Positions 16,261-24,485 of a stretch of 52,980 nt of DNA are shown here, piece after piece. A model generated the notes under the pieces. The model made no database searches. It worked only from the letters and a program-made list of their open reading frames with translations, and was not told the origin of the DNA. The translations under genes were made by a program, and so were the position numbers. The DNA is from Pseudomonadota bacterium. Lineage in GTDB: Bacteria > Pseudomonadota > Gammaproteobacteria > Burkholderiales > Burkholderiaceae_C. Positions within the stretch are counted from its first letter, which is position 1. Each line of letters starts with the position of its first letter. The stretch covers positions 1 to 52,980 of the forward strand of contig JAKBNS010000242.1 of the NCBI GenBank assembly GCA_021830925.1, written 5' to 3'.

Positions 16261-17942
16261 GCCATATGCTGTCGGACAAACTACGCCGGGCGGCGCTGGT
16301 CGCTGCCGCGGCGTGCTGCGCGGCGGCCCTGGCCGCCTGCGGCGGCGGCGCCGCGGCGGTGGCGCTGGTGGGCGGCGGCGTGGGCACCGGGGGCACCGGC
16401 ATCGCCTTCGGCACCGTGGTCGGCCTGGGCAGCGTGATCGTCGACGGGCAGACCTTCAGCAGCGCCACGCCCACCTATTACGCGCCCACCTCGACCAGCG
16501 AATCGGCGCAGACCACCTCCGAGGCGGTGGAACTGGGGGCGCGCATGGATCTGAGCCTGGGCGCGGACAACCAGCCGGCCACGGCCACCGTGCAGCCCGA
16601 ACTGCAGGGCGTGGCGCAGAACGTGGACGCAGTCCACGGCACGCTCACCGTCAACGGCATGCGCGTGCTGGTCAACACCGACCCCACGCGCGGCCCTCAG
16701 ACCCTGTACTCCGGGCTGACCGGACTGGCCAGCATCGGTCCCGGCTCGACCAACGTGGAGGTGCACGGAGCCTACGGGGTGGACGCGAACGGCCCCTACC
16801 TGTGGGCCACGCTGATCGAGCAGGTACCGGGGAGCAGTGCGGTCACCCGCCTGGTCGGCACCGTGAGCGCGCTGAGCGCCTCGTCGCTGACCCTGGATTC
16901 CAGCGCCACGCCCATCCCGCTGGGCGCCGGCACGAGCGTGGTGCTGCCGCCGGGCGCCTCGCTCGCGCCGGGCGAGCTGGTGTATGCCTGGAACTCCGGC
17001 TCGACCTGGGTGCTTCGCGTGGCCGGCACCGGCAGCTTCAGCGGCCCCGTGCAGGTTTCGGGCGTGGCCTACGGCCTGGGCTCGAACGGGTTCACGGTGG
17101 CGGGCATTCCGGTGGACACGACGGCCATGGGCGCGAAGGCGCCGGCGCTGATGGCGGGCCAGTACGTCGTGGTGAGCGGCAAGTCCGACGGAAAGGGCAC
17201 GCTGGTGGCGCAGAAGGTCGACACCTATTCGGCGGCCGCGCCGTCGCAGTTCGAGCTGCACGGCACCATCACCGGATTCGTCGACGCGTCGAGCTTCCTG
17301 GTGCGGGGCACGCCGGTGGATGCGTCGCAGAGTCCGAGCTTCAGCGGCGGATCGGTGTCGCAGCTCGGCAACGGCGTGTACGTCGACATCACGGGCCAGA
17401 CGTCCCCGACGTCCGGCAACGTGATCGTCGCCCGCACGGTCACCGTGCACGCGTCGCCGGCGGTGGGCGACACGGTGGACCTGCAGGGCACCATCACCAG
17501 CGTCGACGCCGGCCCTACGCAATTCACGATGAACTGGCAGTTGCAGGGCTCGACCACCCCGGTGACGGTGACGATCGCGGCCAATTGCGCGTACAACCAC
17601 GGCGAGGCCTCCAGCGTGGGCGTCGGAAAGACCGTGCAGGTGGAAGGTACGTGGACCGGCTCCGGCAGCGTCGACGCCTACACCATCAATTTCGGTGCCG
17701 ATGGAGGCTCCGGGGATCTCGAGGCTTCCGGGCGCATGTATTCATGGAGCCAGGGCAGCGCGGTGACGGGTTCGTCGAGCACGGCCACCGCGCAGACGAC
17801 CTTCATGCTTGGAAGCTATCTTCTCACCATCCCGGTGGGCACGACCATTCCGGCCGGTTTCGGCGACGGTGCCAACGTGGAGGTCAGCTTCACGCCCTCG
17901 GGGGGAGTGAACACGGTGCAGAAATTGTCGGTGGACAACTGA
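16257..17942 (+). CDS. DUF5666-type repeat lipoprotein
   Basis: A 561-residue lipoprotein. After a signal peptide the lipobox LAAC is followed by GGGAAAVALVGGG, then repeated small beta domains each with the DUF5666 rhythm (GTVVGLGSVIVDGQTF; LVGTVSALSASSLTL; LHGTITGFVDASSFLVRG; LQGTITSVDAGPTQF). I count four or five such units. I choose the GTG at 16257 because it overlaps the DUF6502 stop (GTGA) and has GAGGA six nt upstream; the ATG at 16266 is the alternative. Function of DUF5666 proteins is unknown. The tandem order DUF6502-DUF5666 suggests a regulator or processing partner plus an envelope protein. Confidence 0.85.
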   Translation: MSHMLSDKLRRAALVAAAACCAAALAACGGGAAAVALVGGGVGTGGTGIAFGTVVGLGSVIVDGQTFSSATPTYYAPTSTSESAQTTSEAVELGARMDLSLGADNQPATATVQPELQGVAQNVDAVHGTLTVNGMRVLVNTDPTRGPQTLYSGLTGLASIGPGSTNVEVHGAYGVDANGPYLWATLIEQVPGSSAVTRLVGTVSALSASSLTLDSSATPIPLGAGTSVVLPPGASLAPGELVYAWNSGSTWVLRVAGTGSFSGPVQVSGVAYGLGSNGFTVAGIPVDTTAMGAKAPALMAGQYVVVSGKSDGKGTLVAQKVDTYSAAAPSQFELHGTITGFVDASSFLVRGTPVDASQSPSFSGGSVSQLGNGVYVDITGQTSPTSGNVIVARTVTVHASPAVGDTVDLQGTITSVDAGPTQFTMNWQLQGSTTPVTVTIAANCAYNHGEASSVGVGKTVQVEGTWTGSGSVDAYTINFGADGGSGDLEASGRMYSWSQGSAVTGSSSTATAQTTFMLGSYLLTIPVGTTIPAGFGDGANVEVSFTPSGGVNTVQKLSVDN

Positions 17943-17955
17943 GCATGGAGAGTCC

Positions 17956-18900
17956 TTGTCGGAACAGGATCTGACTGGCGCGCACGACGCCTGGGCCGAA
18001 TGGCTGCTGCGCGGCCGCGCCGGCGCCAGCGCCGAGCACGAGGCTCGCATCGAGGCGCGCGTGGGGCTGTTCGTGGACCGCGTGCTGGACGCGCTGGAAC
18101 CGGAGCCTGGGCAATGCCTGCTCGACTTCGGCTGCGGCAGCGGCGCGCTGGGCCTGCGCGCGCTGCAGCGCTGGCCGGATGTCCGGGTGGTGTTCGCCGA
18201 CACGTCGCCCATGTTGATGCGCGTGGCCGGCGAGCGGGCGACGGCCATGGGGGCCGCGGCGCGCTGCCGGTTGCTCCGGCTCGACGCCGACTCGGGCGTC
18301 GCGTCGGCCCTGCGTGAACTGGCCGATGCCTCGGTGGACGCGGTGGCCACGCGTTCGGCGCTGGCCTACGTGGCCGACAAGCCGGCCATGCTGGCCGAGT
18401 TCCGCAGGGTGCTGCGCCCCGGGGGAGTGCTTTCGCTGGGCGAGCCGGTGTTCCGGGACGACGCGCTGGCGGCCTGCGCGCAGCGTCGTGCGCTGGAGGA
18501 GGTGGCGCAGCCGGCGGGGCTCGCGGCGCAACAGCCGCAGCTGCTGCGCCTGCTGCAGCGCTGGCGTTCGCAGCAATTCCCGGATACCGAACAGGAACTC
18601 GCGCGCAGCCCGCACTGCAACTATTCCGAGCGCGAGCTGTTCGCCTGGGCGCTGCAGGCGCGCTTTGCGCAGGTGCATGTTGAACTGCACATCGACGCCG
18701 GGCCCAGCCTGGCGCCCGACTGGGAAAGCTTCACCCGACACACCCCGCACCCCTTCGCGCGCTCGCTGCGCGATGTGCTCGATCACGATTTCGCGCCCGA
18801 GGAACGCGCGCTGCTCGAGGGCGTTCTGCGCGAGAACTGGGACCGCGGCGCGATGGTGTCGGTGGAACGCATGGTCTACGTGCGCGCGCTGCGCCCCTGA
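17956..18900 (+). CDS. class I SAM-dependent methyltransferase
   Basis: A 314-residue methyltransferase. Motif I LLDFGCGSGALGL is near 54-66, with the acidic end of beta-2 at VVFADTSPM near 80. The central part fits the Methyltransf_11/25 fold; the C-terminal 130 residues are a separate helical part. The start is a TTG at 17956 with GGAGAG just upstream; no ATG fits the frame. It follows the DUF5666 gene by 13 nt and is likely in its operon. Substrate unknown. Confidence 0.8.
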   Translation: MSEQDLTGAHDAWAEWLLRGRAGASAEHEARIEARVGLFVDRVLDALEPEPGQCLLDFGCGSGALGLRALQRWPDVRVVFADTSPMLMRVAGERATAMGAAARCRLLRLDADSGVASALRELADASVDAVATRSALAYVADKPAMLAEFRRVLRPGGVLSLGEPVFRDDALAACAQRRALEEVAQPAGLAAQQPQLLRLLQRWRSQQFPDTEQELARSPHCNYSERELFAWALQARFAQVHVELHIDAGPSLAPDWESFTRHTPHPFARSLRDVLDHDFAPEERALLEGVLRENWDRGAMVSVERMVYVRALRP

Positions 18901-18920
18901 GCGTCCGCCAGGCGTTCAGG
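18896..18920. terminator. weak hairpin at methyltransferase 3' end
   Basis: CCTGAGCG / CGTTCAGG pairs over 8 bp with one G-U in RNA and a 9-nt loop; the methyltransferase TGA is in the left arm. No T-tract. Confidence 0.3.
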
Positions 18921-18941
18921 TGCCGTGCCACACCATCGGCG

Positions 18942-20351
18942 TCACGATGGTCGGCGCGGCGCGCCCACCCAGCTGCCGTGAAATCCGGCGGGCACGCGGT
19001 GGGACAGATGCACGGTGGCCAGCGGGCCCCGGTCGAGCGCGGTGGCGTCGAACACGAGCAGGTCGCTGGTGTGGGTCGGCGGCCGGTGCACCAGGGCCAG
19101 CAGCCAGCCGTCGCCCTCCGGCGCGTCGGGTGCGCGGGCCACGAACACAGGTTCCGAGAAGCGCTCGCCGGGCCCGCCCCAGAAGGTGTGCTGGCGCTGC
19201 TCGCGCAGGTCGACGTGGACGAGGCCCGCACATGCCTGGCGCTGGGCACCGAGCCGATCGGCGCAGGCCCAGCCGTGGCGATAGGGCAGGCCGGCACGGC
19301 GCTCGTCGATGCGCGGAAACTCCCCGTGCACCTCGCCCAGCGGCGTCTGCTCGAGGCTGCCGCCGTCGCCGTCCAGGTCGAAGCTCCAGCGCACCAGGCG
19401 CGCGCTGACCGGCGCGGGGATGCTCCCGTCGGGCCGCGGGAACAGCGGAGCCTCGTCGTAGCGCATGACGTCGGCATGCAGGCGCCGGCCGGCGTCCTCC
19501 TCCCAGGCGTTGAGCACATGGAACACGTAGCAGGGCGGCCCTTCGAACCAGCGCACGCCGCGGCCATCGCCCTTGCGCGCGAGCAGCGCGAGGTGGCTGC
19601 CCAGTTCGGGGCGCCAGGCATAGGCGGGTCCGCCGGCGCGGGCGCGATCCAGGTCGCCCTGCAGCGGCAGCACCGGCAGCAACACGTGGTTCCGGGTTAC
19701 CGCGAAGTCGTGCACCATGCTGCAGTACGGGGCCTCGAATCGGGTCCGGTGCAGCAGGCGCCCCTGCGCGTCGAGTTCCCCGTAGACGATGCCGCGCGAC
19801 AGCGGGCCGTCCGCCGCGTAGCCGAAGAACACCATCTCCGCGCTTTCGGGGTCGACCTTGGGATGGGCGGTGAACGGTCCCTGCAGCGCGCCGCCGGCAT
19901 TCCAGGGGCCGATGGATTCCAGGGCGCGCGCATCCAGTTCGAAGGGCAGGTGGGCTTCCTCCAGCGCCAGCAGGCGCCCGGCATGCGCCAGCACGTGGGT
20001 GTTGGCCTTGCCCTGGCCGGCCACTCCGCCGGACTGCTGCGCGGGTCGGCCGAAGCCGGAGGCGTCCGCCAGGCGTCGCCCCGCCTGGCGTTCGGCGCGC
20101 CAGCGCTCGGTGCGCACCCAGCGGTTGCGATAGGAAACGCCGTCATCGGCGAAGTCGAAGGCATGCACCATGCCGTCGCCCAGGAACCAGTGCTCCCGCG
20201 CATCGGGGAACTGCGGGTTGGGCCCGTTGCGGTACAGCGTGCCTCGCAGTTGCTCCGGCAGGCGCCCCGTCACGCGCAGCCCCGCGGCGTCGTATTCGGT
20301 GTCGATCGGCGCCAGGGATAGGTCGGGCACGGATTGCGGTTCGGGGGACAT
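18942..20351 (-). CDS. carotenoid oxygenase (retinal-pigment-epithelial/CCD family)
   Basis: A 469-residue, non-haem iron enzyme of the carotenoid cleavage dioxygenase family; relatives cleave carotenoids, stilbenes or lignin-derived alkenes. The four iron-binding histidines are visible at His163 (AHPKVDP), His214 (MVHDFAVT), His278 (FHVLNAW) and His458 (GFHGSW), and the N-terminal YRNGPNPQF (40-48) is typical. The ATG at 20351 gives the usual N-terminus. It is divergent from a TetR gene, with two copies of an operator-like sequence between them. No carotenoid biosynthesis gene is in view, so an exogenous aromatic alkene substrate is as likely as a carotenoid. Confidence 0.92.
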   Translation of the reverse strand: MSPEPQSVPDLSLAPIDTEYDAAGLRVTGRLPEQLRGTLYRNGPNPQFPDAREHWFLGDGMVHAFDFADDGVSYRNRWVRTERWRAERQAGRRLADASGFGRPAQQSGGVAGQGKANTHVLAHAGRLLALEEAHLPFELDARALESIGPWNAGGALQGPFTAHPKVDPESAEMVFFGYAADGPLSRGIVYGELDAQGRLLHRTRFEAPYCSMVHDFAVTRNHVLLPVLPLQGDLDRARAGGPAYAWRPELGSHLALLARKGDGRGVRWFEGPPCYVFHVLNAWEEDAGRRLHADVMRYDEAPLFPRPDGSIPAPVSARLVRWSFDLDGDGGSLEQTPLGEVHGEFPRIDERRAGLPYRHGWACADRLGAQRQACAGLVHVDLREQRQHTFWGGPGERFSEPVFVARAPDAPEGDGWLLALVHRPPTHTSDLLVFDATALDRGPLATVHLSHRVPAGFHGSWVGAPRRPS

Positions 20352-20364
20352 GCTTGCGCCTGTG

Positions 20365-20383
20365 ATATTGACAGTGGAAACAT
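20365..20383. promoter_or_regulatory. TetR operator-like repeat, copy 1
   Basis: ATATTGACAGTGGAAACAT. It matches the second copy at 17 of 19 positions, 56 bp away. It lies 14 bp upstream of the carotenoid oxygenase start codon. Confidence 0.55.
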
Positions 20384-20420
20384 CTACATCCTGCCATGGG
20401 TCCCGCGGAGCGGTCAAGCA

Positions 20421-20439
20421 ATATTTACAATGGAAACAT
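20421..20439. promoter_or_regulatory. TetR operator-like repeat, copy 2
   Basis: ATATTTACAATGGAAACAT. The core TTTACAATGGAAA is an imperfect palindrome (TTT-N-CA-N-TG-N-AAA). Its last two bases are the start codon of the TetR gene, as expected of an autorepressor site. Confidence 0.55.
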
Positions 20440-21103
20440 GAGTCCTCCAAACTCCTCCCTCGAAGCTGGCGCGGCGGCGCGCCGCTATCACCACGGCGAC
20501 CTGCACGCGACCTTGCTGCGCCTGGCGCTGGACATGCTGGAGCAGCATGGCGTCGAGGGCCTCACGCTGCGCGCTCTGGCGCGCGAGGCGGGCATTTCCC
20601 ACGCCGCGCCGAAGAATCACTTCGACGACCTCACCGGCCTGCTCAGCGAAGTGGCCGCGGTGGGATACGCGCGCCTGGCCGATGCGCTCGAGGGTGCCGC
20701 CGCGGCGGCACCGGACGACCCACGCCTGCGCCTGGTGGCGCTGGGCCATGCCTACGTTGCACGGGCCCGGGAGCAGCCCGGGTTGTTCCGGCTCATGTTC
20801 CGTGACGCCTGCCTGGATTTCCAGCGCCCCGCACTTCGCGACGCCAGCGCACGCTCTCGCACGGTGATGCTCGATGCGCTGGCAGATGGCCCGCGCGGGG
20901 AAGGCGGCCGTCCGGCGGGGGTCGACGGATCGCCTCCGGGCGCGGGATCGGGCGAGGGGTTGGAAGTGGCGCTGGTGGCTGCGTGGTCGCTGGTGCACGG
21001 CTATGCCGTGCTGCTCACCGACGGCCGCCTCGACCGCGCGCTGGCCGACACCGGCATGGACTGGGAGGCCATGCTGGGCGGCGTGTTCGCCAGCCTGCGC
21101 TGA
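20438..21103 (+). CDS. TetR/AcrR family transcriptional regulator
   Basis: A 221-residue TetR-family repressor. The DNA-binding part is at about 17-65, with the subgroup signature RRYHHGDLHATLLRLALDML and LTLRALAREAGISHAAPKNHF. The C-terminal half is the ligand domain (TetR_C_13-like, LFRLMFRDA). The ATG at 20438 is chosen because family members begin shortly before YHHGDL; it overlaps operator copy 2. Likely represses itself and the divergent carotenoid oxygenase. Convergent with the VC0807 gene, 4 bp apart. Confidence 0.9.
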   Translation: MSPPNSSLEAGAAARRYHHGDLHATLLRLALDMLEQHGVEGLTLRALAREAGISHAAPKNHFDDLTGLLSEVAAVGYARLADALEGAAAAAPDDPRLRLVALGHAYVARAREQPGLFRLMFRDACLDFQRPALRDASARSRTVMLDALADGPRGEGGRPAGVDGSPPGAGSGEGLEVALVAAWSLVHGYAVLLTDGRLDRALADTGMDWEAMLGGVFASLR

Positions 21104-21112
21104 GGTCTCAGC
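21099..21112. terminator. short palindrome holding both stop codons of a convergent pair
   Basis: GCTGA-GGTC-TCAGC: the left arm ends with the TetR TGA and the right arm begins with the VC0807-family TGA on the other strand. Five base pairs only, no T-tract. Confidence 0.3.
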
Positions 21113-21746
21113 CGGGATCCGCGGCGCGGGCGCGAGCCGCGCGTGCCTTCAGGCGCATGCGGTACCACAGCGTCCAGGCCACCAGCGCGCCGTAGGCGGA
21201 GTATCCAACCAGCGGAGACACGACGAGCACGCGTTCGATGGGCAGGCGCATCACCAGCCAGGCCCGCAGCGCGAACTCCGCGCACAGACCCAGGCCCCAG
21301 ACCAGGGTGATGAGCCGTATCGAACGCACCAGCCCCGGCCTGGCGCGCCACGCCGCCTCGAAACTCTCGGCGCCCTCGGCCGACTCGCGCGCCAGGGTCG
21401 CGCGCGCCAGGTAGAACACCAGCGGGCGCCCCAGTGCCAGCGAGACCAGGAAGGCCAGGCCGATGGCACCGGTCACCAGGGATTCGCGCAGCAGCAGCAG
21501 GCGCGGTTCGCCACCCAGCAGCGAGGCCGCGACCGACAGCGCGATGCCCAGCAGCACCAGCAGGCTCAGCGCGTCCAGCCGGCGCGTGCGCGCCAGTCCG
21601 GTCAGCGCCCAAAACGCCGGTGGAATGCCCGAGGCGACCAGTGCGCCGAACTCGCCCAGCCAGGGCAGGCACAGGCGGTACACCAGCCAGGGACCGAGCA
21701 GGTTGACGCCGAGCTCCAGCAGCAGGCCGCGGGACGGGTGCTTCAT
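21108..21746 (-). CDS. VC0807 family membrane protein
   Basis: A 212-residue membrane protein with about five or six hydrophobic segments. The core LDALSLLVLLGIALSVAASLLGG, PRLLLLRESLVTGAIGLAFL and RPLVFYLARATLARES follows the VC0807 family pattern. Function unknown. The ATG at 21746 overlaps the beta-lactamase stop (ATGA), with GGGAGGA upstream, so the two are translationally coupled. Confidence 0.8.
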   Translation of the reverse strand: MKHPSRGLLLELGVNLLGPWLVYRLCLPWLGEFGALVASGIPPAFWALTGLARTRRLDALSLLVLLGIALSVAASLLGGEPRLLLLRESLVTGAIGLAFLVSLALGRPLVFYLARATLARESAEGAESFEAAWRARPGLVRSIRLITLVWGLGLCAEFALRAWLVMRLPIERVLVVSPLVGYSAYGALVAWTLWYRMRLKARAARARAADPG

Positions 21747-23002
21747 CGCGGTCCTCCCAAGGATTTCAGGTCCCCGACGATGGAGTACGCGGCGCGCACC
21801 TGGTCGTCGATGGGAATGTTGCGGTTGGCCAGCAGCACGATGCCCACGCCCAGGCGGGGCACCATCGCCACGTAGGCGGAAAAGCCGTTGGTCGCCCCGG
21901 TCTTGTCGATCCAGGCGTCGGGCGTCGGCCGTGCCGGCGGATCGATGCGCGTGGCCGGCACCGCATTCAGGATCATGCGCATCGAATTCGCCTCCAGCAG
22001 CGCAGGCAGCGTGGCGGGGTAGGGCACCTGCTCCCAGACCAGGTCCTGGGTCAGCACGCCGGCCCGGACATGGCCCGTGCGGGTCAGCTCCAGGGCCTCG
22101 CGCAGATCGGGTGCGAGGCCCCGCCCATCCAGGTTCAGGCGCAGCAGACGCAGCAGATCGCCGGCGGTGGTGCGCAGACCGTAGGCTTCGTCGGCCAGCT
22201 CGCCGCGTCGCATGCGCACGGGCTTGCCGTCCTGCGTGGTGCCCAGCGCGTAGTGGGCGCGCTCGCCTGCGGGCACGCGCAGCCAGCTGTGGCGCATGCC
22301 CAGCGCCGGCAGCAAGCGCCCCTGCATGGCCTCGGCGAAGGAGCCATGCAGGCTGCGCGCGGCGGCGACCCCCAGCATGCCGGTGGCGATGTTGCTGTAG
22401 GTGCGGCAGCTTCCCGGCGCGCACGCCGGCTTCCAGGCGCGCAGGTAGGCCAGCAGCTGCGCGCGGTCGTGGACGCCCTCGGGTACCTGCAGCGGCACGC
22501 CGCCGGGTGTGTAGGTGCCCAGTTCCAGGATCGTGACCTTGCCGAAGGCGCTGCCGCGCAGTCGCGGCACGTAGCGCTGCACCGGCGCGTCCAGGTCCAG
22601 GCGGTGCCGCGCGACGGCCCAGGCGGCCAGGGTGGCGGTCAGGGTCTTGGTCACCGAGCCCGCCTCGAACAAGGTGGCATCGTCGACCGGCGCGCCGCTG
22701 GCCGTCGAAGCCACGCCGTAATTCAGCACGTAGGACCGCCCCCCGGCGATCACTCCGACCGCCATGCCCGGGATGTGGCGCTGGCGCATCAGCGGGAGCA
22801 CAACCCGATCGACCAGCGCGGTGACCCGGACGACCGACGGCGCGGCCGCGTGCGCCATGCTCGCCGCCAGCCCCGCGCAGGCGACGAGCGTGGCGAAGGA
22901 CGCGAAGCGAGCACCGACGCCCCGGCCCTTCGCGTCGCGAGGCGCGAGTCCGGGCAGCGGTCGAAGCCGGGGCGGGATGGGAAGCAGCGGCATGGCGAGC
23001 AT
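21743..23002 (-). CDS. class C (AmpC-like) beta-lactamase
   Basis: A 419-residue serine beta-lactamase/penicillin-binding protein fold. All three class C motifs are in place: Ser116-Val-Thr-Lys119 (FEAGSVTKT), Tyr202-Ser-Asn204 (RTYSNIATGMLG), and Lys367-Thr-Gly369 (WIDKTGATNGF). TYTPGGVPLQVPEGV (163-177) is close to the TAGGLPLQVPD stretch of true AmpC enzymes, supporting AmpC rather than esterase relatives. The N-terminus is long: a signal peptide probably occupies residues 31-52 (ending MAHA), so the real start may be further in. No AmpR-type regulator is adjacent. It follows argD by 60 bp on the same strand and overlaps the VC0807 gene. Spectrum cannot be judged from sequence. Confidence 0.88.
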   Translation of the reverse strand: MLAMPLLPIPPRLRPLPGLAPRDAKGRGVGARFASFATLVACAGLAASMAHAAAPSVVRVTALVDRVVLPLMRQRHIPGMAVGVIAGGRSYVLNYGVASTASGAPVDDATLFEAGSVTKTLTATLAAWAVARHRLDLDAPVQRYVPRLRGSAFGKVTILELGTYTPGGVPLQVPEGVHDRAQLLAYLRAWKPACAPGSCRTYSNIATGMLGVAAARSLHGSFAEAMQGRLLPALGMRHSWLRVPAGERAHYALGTTQDGKPVRMRRGELADEAYGLRTTAGDLLRLLRLNLDGRGLAPDLREALELTRTGHVRAGVLTQDLVWEQVPYPATLPALLEANSMRMILNAVPATRIDPPARPTPDAWIDKTGATNGFSAYVAMVPRLGVGIVLLANRNIPIDDQVRAAYSIVGDLKSLGGPR

Positions 23003-23062
23003 GGAAGCGAGGCGACGCCCAGCAGTATGCCTGCGCTTGCTCGCGCGTCGCCCCGTCTTCGC

Positions 23063-24256
23063 TCAATGGGCTTCGCCCGGGGCCAGCGCCCGCTCCAGCA
23101 GGCACAGGCCCTGGTCGATCTCCTCGGGCGTGCTGTCCAGGCGCGGCATGAAGCGCAGGCAATGGGGGCGCGCCGCGTTGATCAGCAGCCCCTGCTCGCG
23201 GCAGCGCTCCACCACGGCGCCGGCGCCGTCGTGGCTCAGTTCCAGTGCCCACAGCAGTCCGTGGCCGCGTACCTCGCCGAGGCCGTGGCGCCTCGACAGC
23301 TCGCGCAATCCCTCGCCCAGCCTCGCTCCCTGCGTGCGCACCCCGGCGAGGAATTCCGGCTGGCGCAGCCGGTCCAGCACGGCCAGCGCGACCGCGCACA
23401 TCAGCGGATTGCCGGCGTAGGTGCCCCCCTGGTCGCCGTGCTCGAACACGCTGCAGTGCGCCTTGGCCAGCAGCGCCGAGATCGGCACGCCTCCTCCCAG
23501 GCCCTTGCCGAGGGTCATGACGTCGGGCTCGACGCCGAAGTGCTGGAAGCCGAACAGTTCTCCCAGGCGGGCGCAGCCGGTCTGCACCTCGTCGAACATC
23601 AGCAGCAGGCCGCGCTCGTCGCACAGGCGGCGCAGCGCGCGCAGGAACTCGGGGGTGGCCGGGCGCACGCCGGCCTCGCCCTGCACGGGCTCCAGCAGAA
23701 TGGCCACGCTGCGCGGGCTCAGCGCCGCCAGCACCGAGTCCAGGTCGTTGAGCCGCGCCTTCGCGAAGCCGGGCACGTTGGGCGGGAACAGCGCATCCCA
23801 GCCGGCCTTCCCGCTGGCGGCCATGGTGGCCAGGTTGCGCCCGTGGAAGGCGTCGGCGAAGGTCACGATCTCGTAGGCCCCGCCGCGTGCCACGCGGCCC
23901 CACTTGCGCGCCAGCTTGATCGCGCCCTCGTTGGCCTCGGCGCCGGTGCTGCCGAAGAACACCTGGTCGAAGCCGCTGAGCTCGCACAGGGACGCCGCCA
24001 GGCGCAGCGACGGCAGGTTGTACAGCGCGGGGCTGGGCGTCAGCAGTTGGGTCGACTGCTCCAGCAGCGCGCGGCTGATGAGTTCGGGGCTGTGGCCCAG
24101 GGAGTTGACGGCCCAGCCCTGCAGCCAGTCCAGGTACCGGCGTCCGGCCTCGTCCCACAGCCAGGCGCCCTGGCCGCGCACGAAAATGCTGGCGGGGCGG
24201 GCGGTGACCTGCATGAGATGCCGGAACTGCGGGTCGGGAACGGTGGTGTTCTGCAT
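23063..24256 (-). CDS. argD: acetylornithine/ornithine-type aminotransferase
   Basis: A 397-residue class III PLP-dependent aminotransferase with the length and motifs of ArgD: STGAEANEGAIKLAR (103-117), FDEVQTGCARLG (221-232) with Asp222, and LGKGLGGGVP with the PLP lysine at 251. It would act in arginine biosynthesis (N-acetylornithine/2-oxoglutarate) and possibly lysine biosynthesis. The ATG at 24256 gives the family N-terminus (LMQVTARPASIFVRG). Upstream lie a terminator-like hairpin and an Arg-rich short ORF, consistent with attenuation. No other arg gene is in the window. Confidence 0.88.
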   Translation of the reverse strand: MQNTTVPDPQFRHLMQVTARPASIFVRGQGAWLWDEAGRRYLDWLQGWAVNSLGHSPELISRALLEQSTQLLTPSPALYNLPSLRLAASLCELSGFDQVFFGSTGAEANEGAIKLARKWGRVARGGAYEIVTFADAFHGRNLATMAASGKAGWDALFPPNVPGFAKARLNDLDSVLAALSPRSVAILLEPVQGEAGVRPATPEFLRALRRLCDERGLLLMFDEVQTGCARLGELFGFQHFGVEPDVMTLGKGLGGGVPISALLAKAHCSVFEHGDQGGTYAGNPLMCAVALAVLDRLRQPEFLAGVRTQGARLGEGLRELSRRHGLGEVRGHGLLWALELSHDGAGAVVERCREQGLLINAARPHCLRFMPRLDSTPEEIDQGLCLLERALAPGEAH

Positions 24257-24283
24257 GGCCGGGGTCCTGTGAGGGCGGAGCGC

Positions 24284-24319
24284 AAAAACAAAAAGGCCAC
24301 GGGGGTCAGCCGTGGCCTT
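24284..24319 (-). terminator. intrinsic terminator or attenuator hairpin before argD
   Basis: On the minus strand: 10-bp perfect stem AAGGCCACGG / CCGTGGCCTT (24319-24310 and 24302-24293), 7-nt loop, followed by TTTGTTTTT. This is a textbook rho-independent terminator and the only one with a T-tract that I find in the window. It lies 27 nt upstream of the argD start codon, downstream of the Arg-rich leader ORF. Confidence 0.85.
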
Positions 24320-24346
24320 GCGGAACAACGCGATTCGAAGGGGACT

Positions 24347-24445
24347 TCAGGTCTTCATCGTTTCGGTCTCACGCGCAGCACACGGCGCCGAGCGACGGGC
24401 TCGTGCAGCTCGGGCGGCGGAGGTGGGACGCGGGGTGCGTTGCAT
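24347..24445 (-). CDS. candidate Arg-rich leader peptide upstream of argD
   Basis: A 32-codon ORF (ATG at 24445, TGA at 24347-24349) between the hydrolase gene and the terminator hairpin. Seven of 32 residues are Arg, clustered in the middle (RAARARR), and it ends ETETMKT. The stop is 27 nt before the hairpin. The segment GCCGTG in the ORF can pair with CACGGC at the base of the terminator stem, a weak possible antiterminator. It may instead be a chance ORF in GC-rich DNA, where Arg codons are common; start-codon context is not strong. Confidence 0.35.
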   Translation of the reverse strand: MQRTPRPTSAARAARARRSAPCAARETETMKT

Positions 24446-24485
24446 GGGCTCCGATGCTACAACGGAATGCCTCGGGCCGTGGAAC

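Noticed and set aside
18901-19100. Frameshift at the carotenoid oxygenase C-terminus
   Set aside because: Other frames also run to stops near 18916, but the chosen frame keeps the fourth iron histidine and ends at a normal family length.
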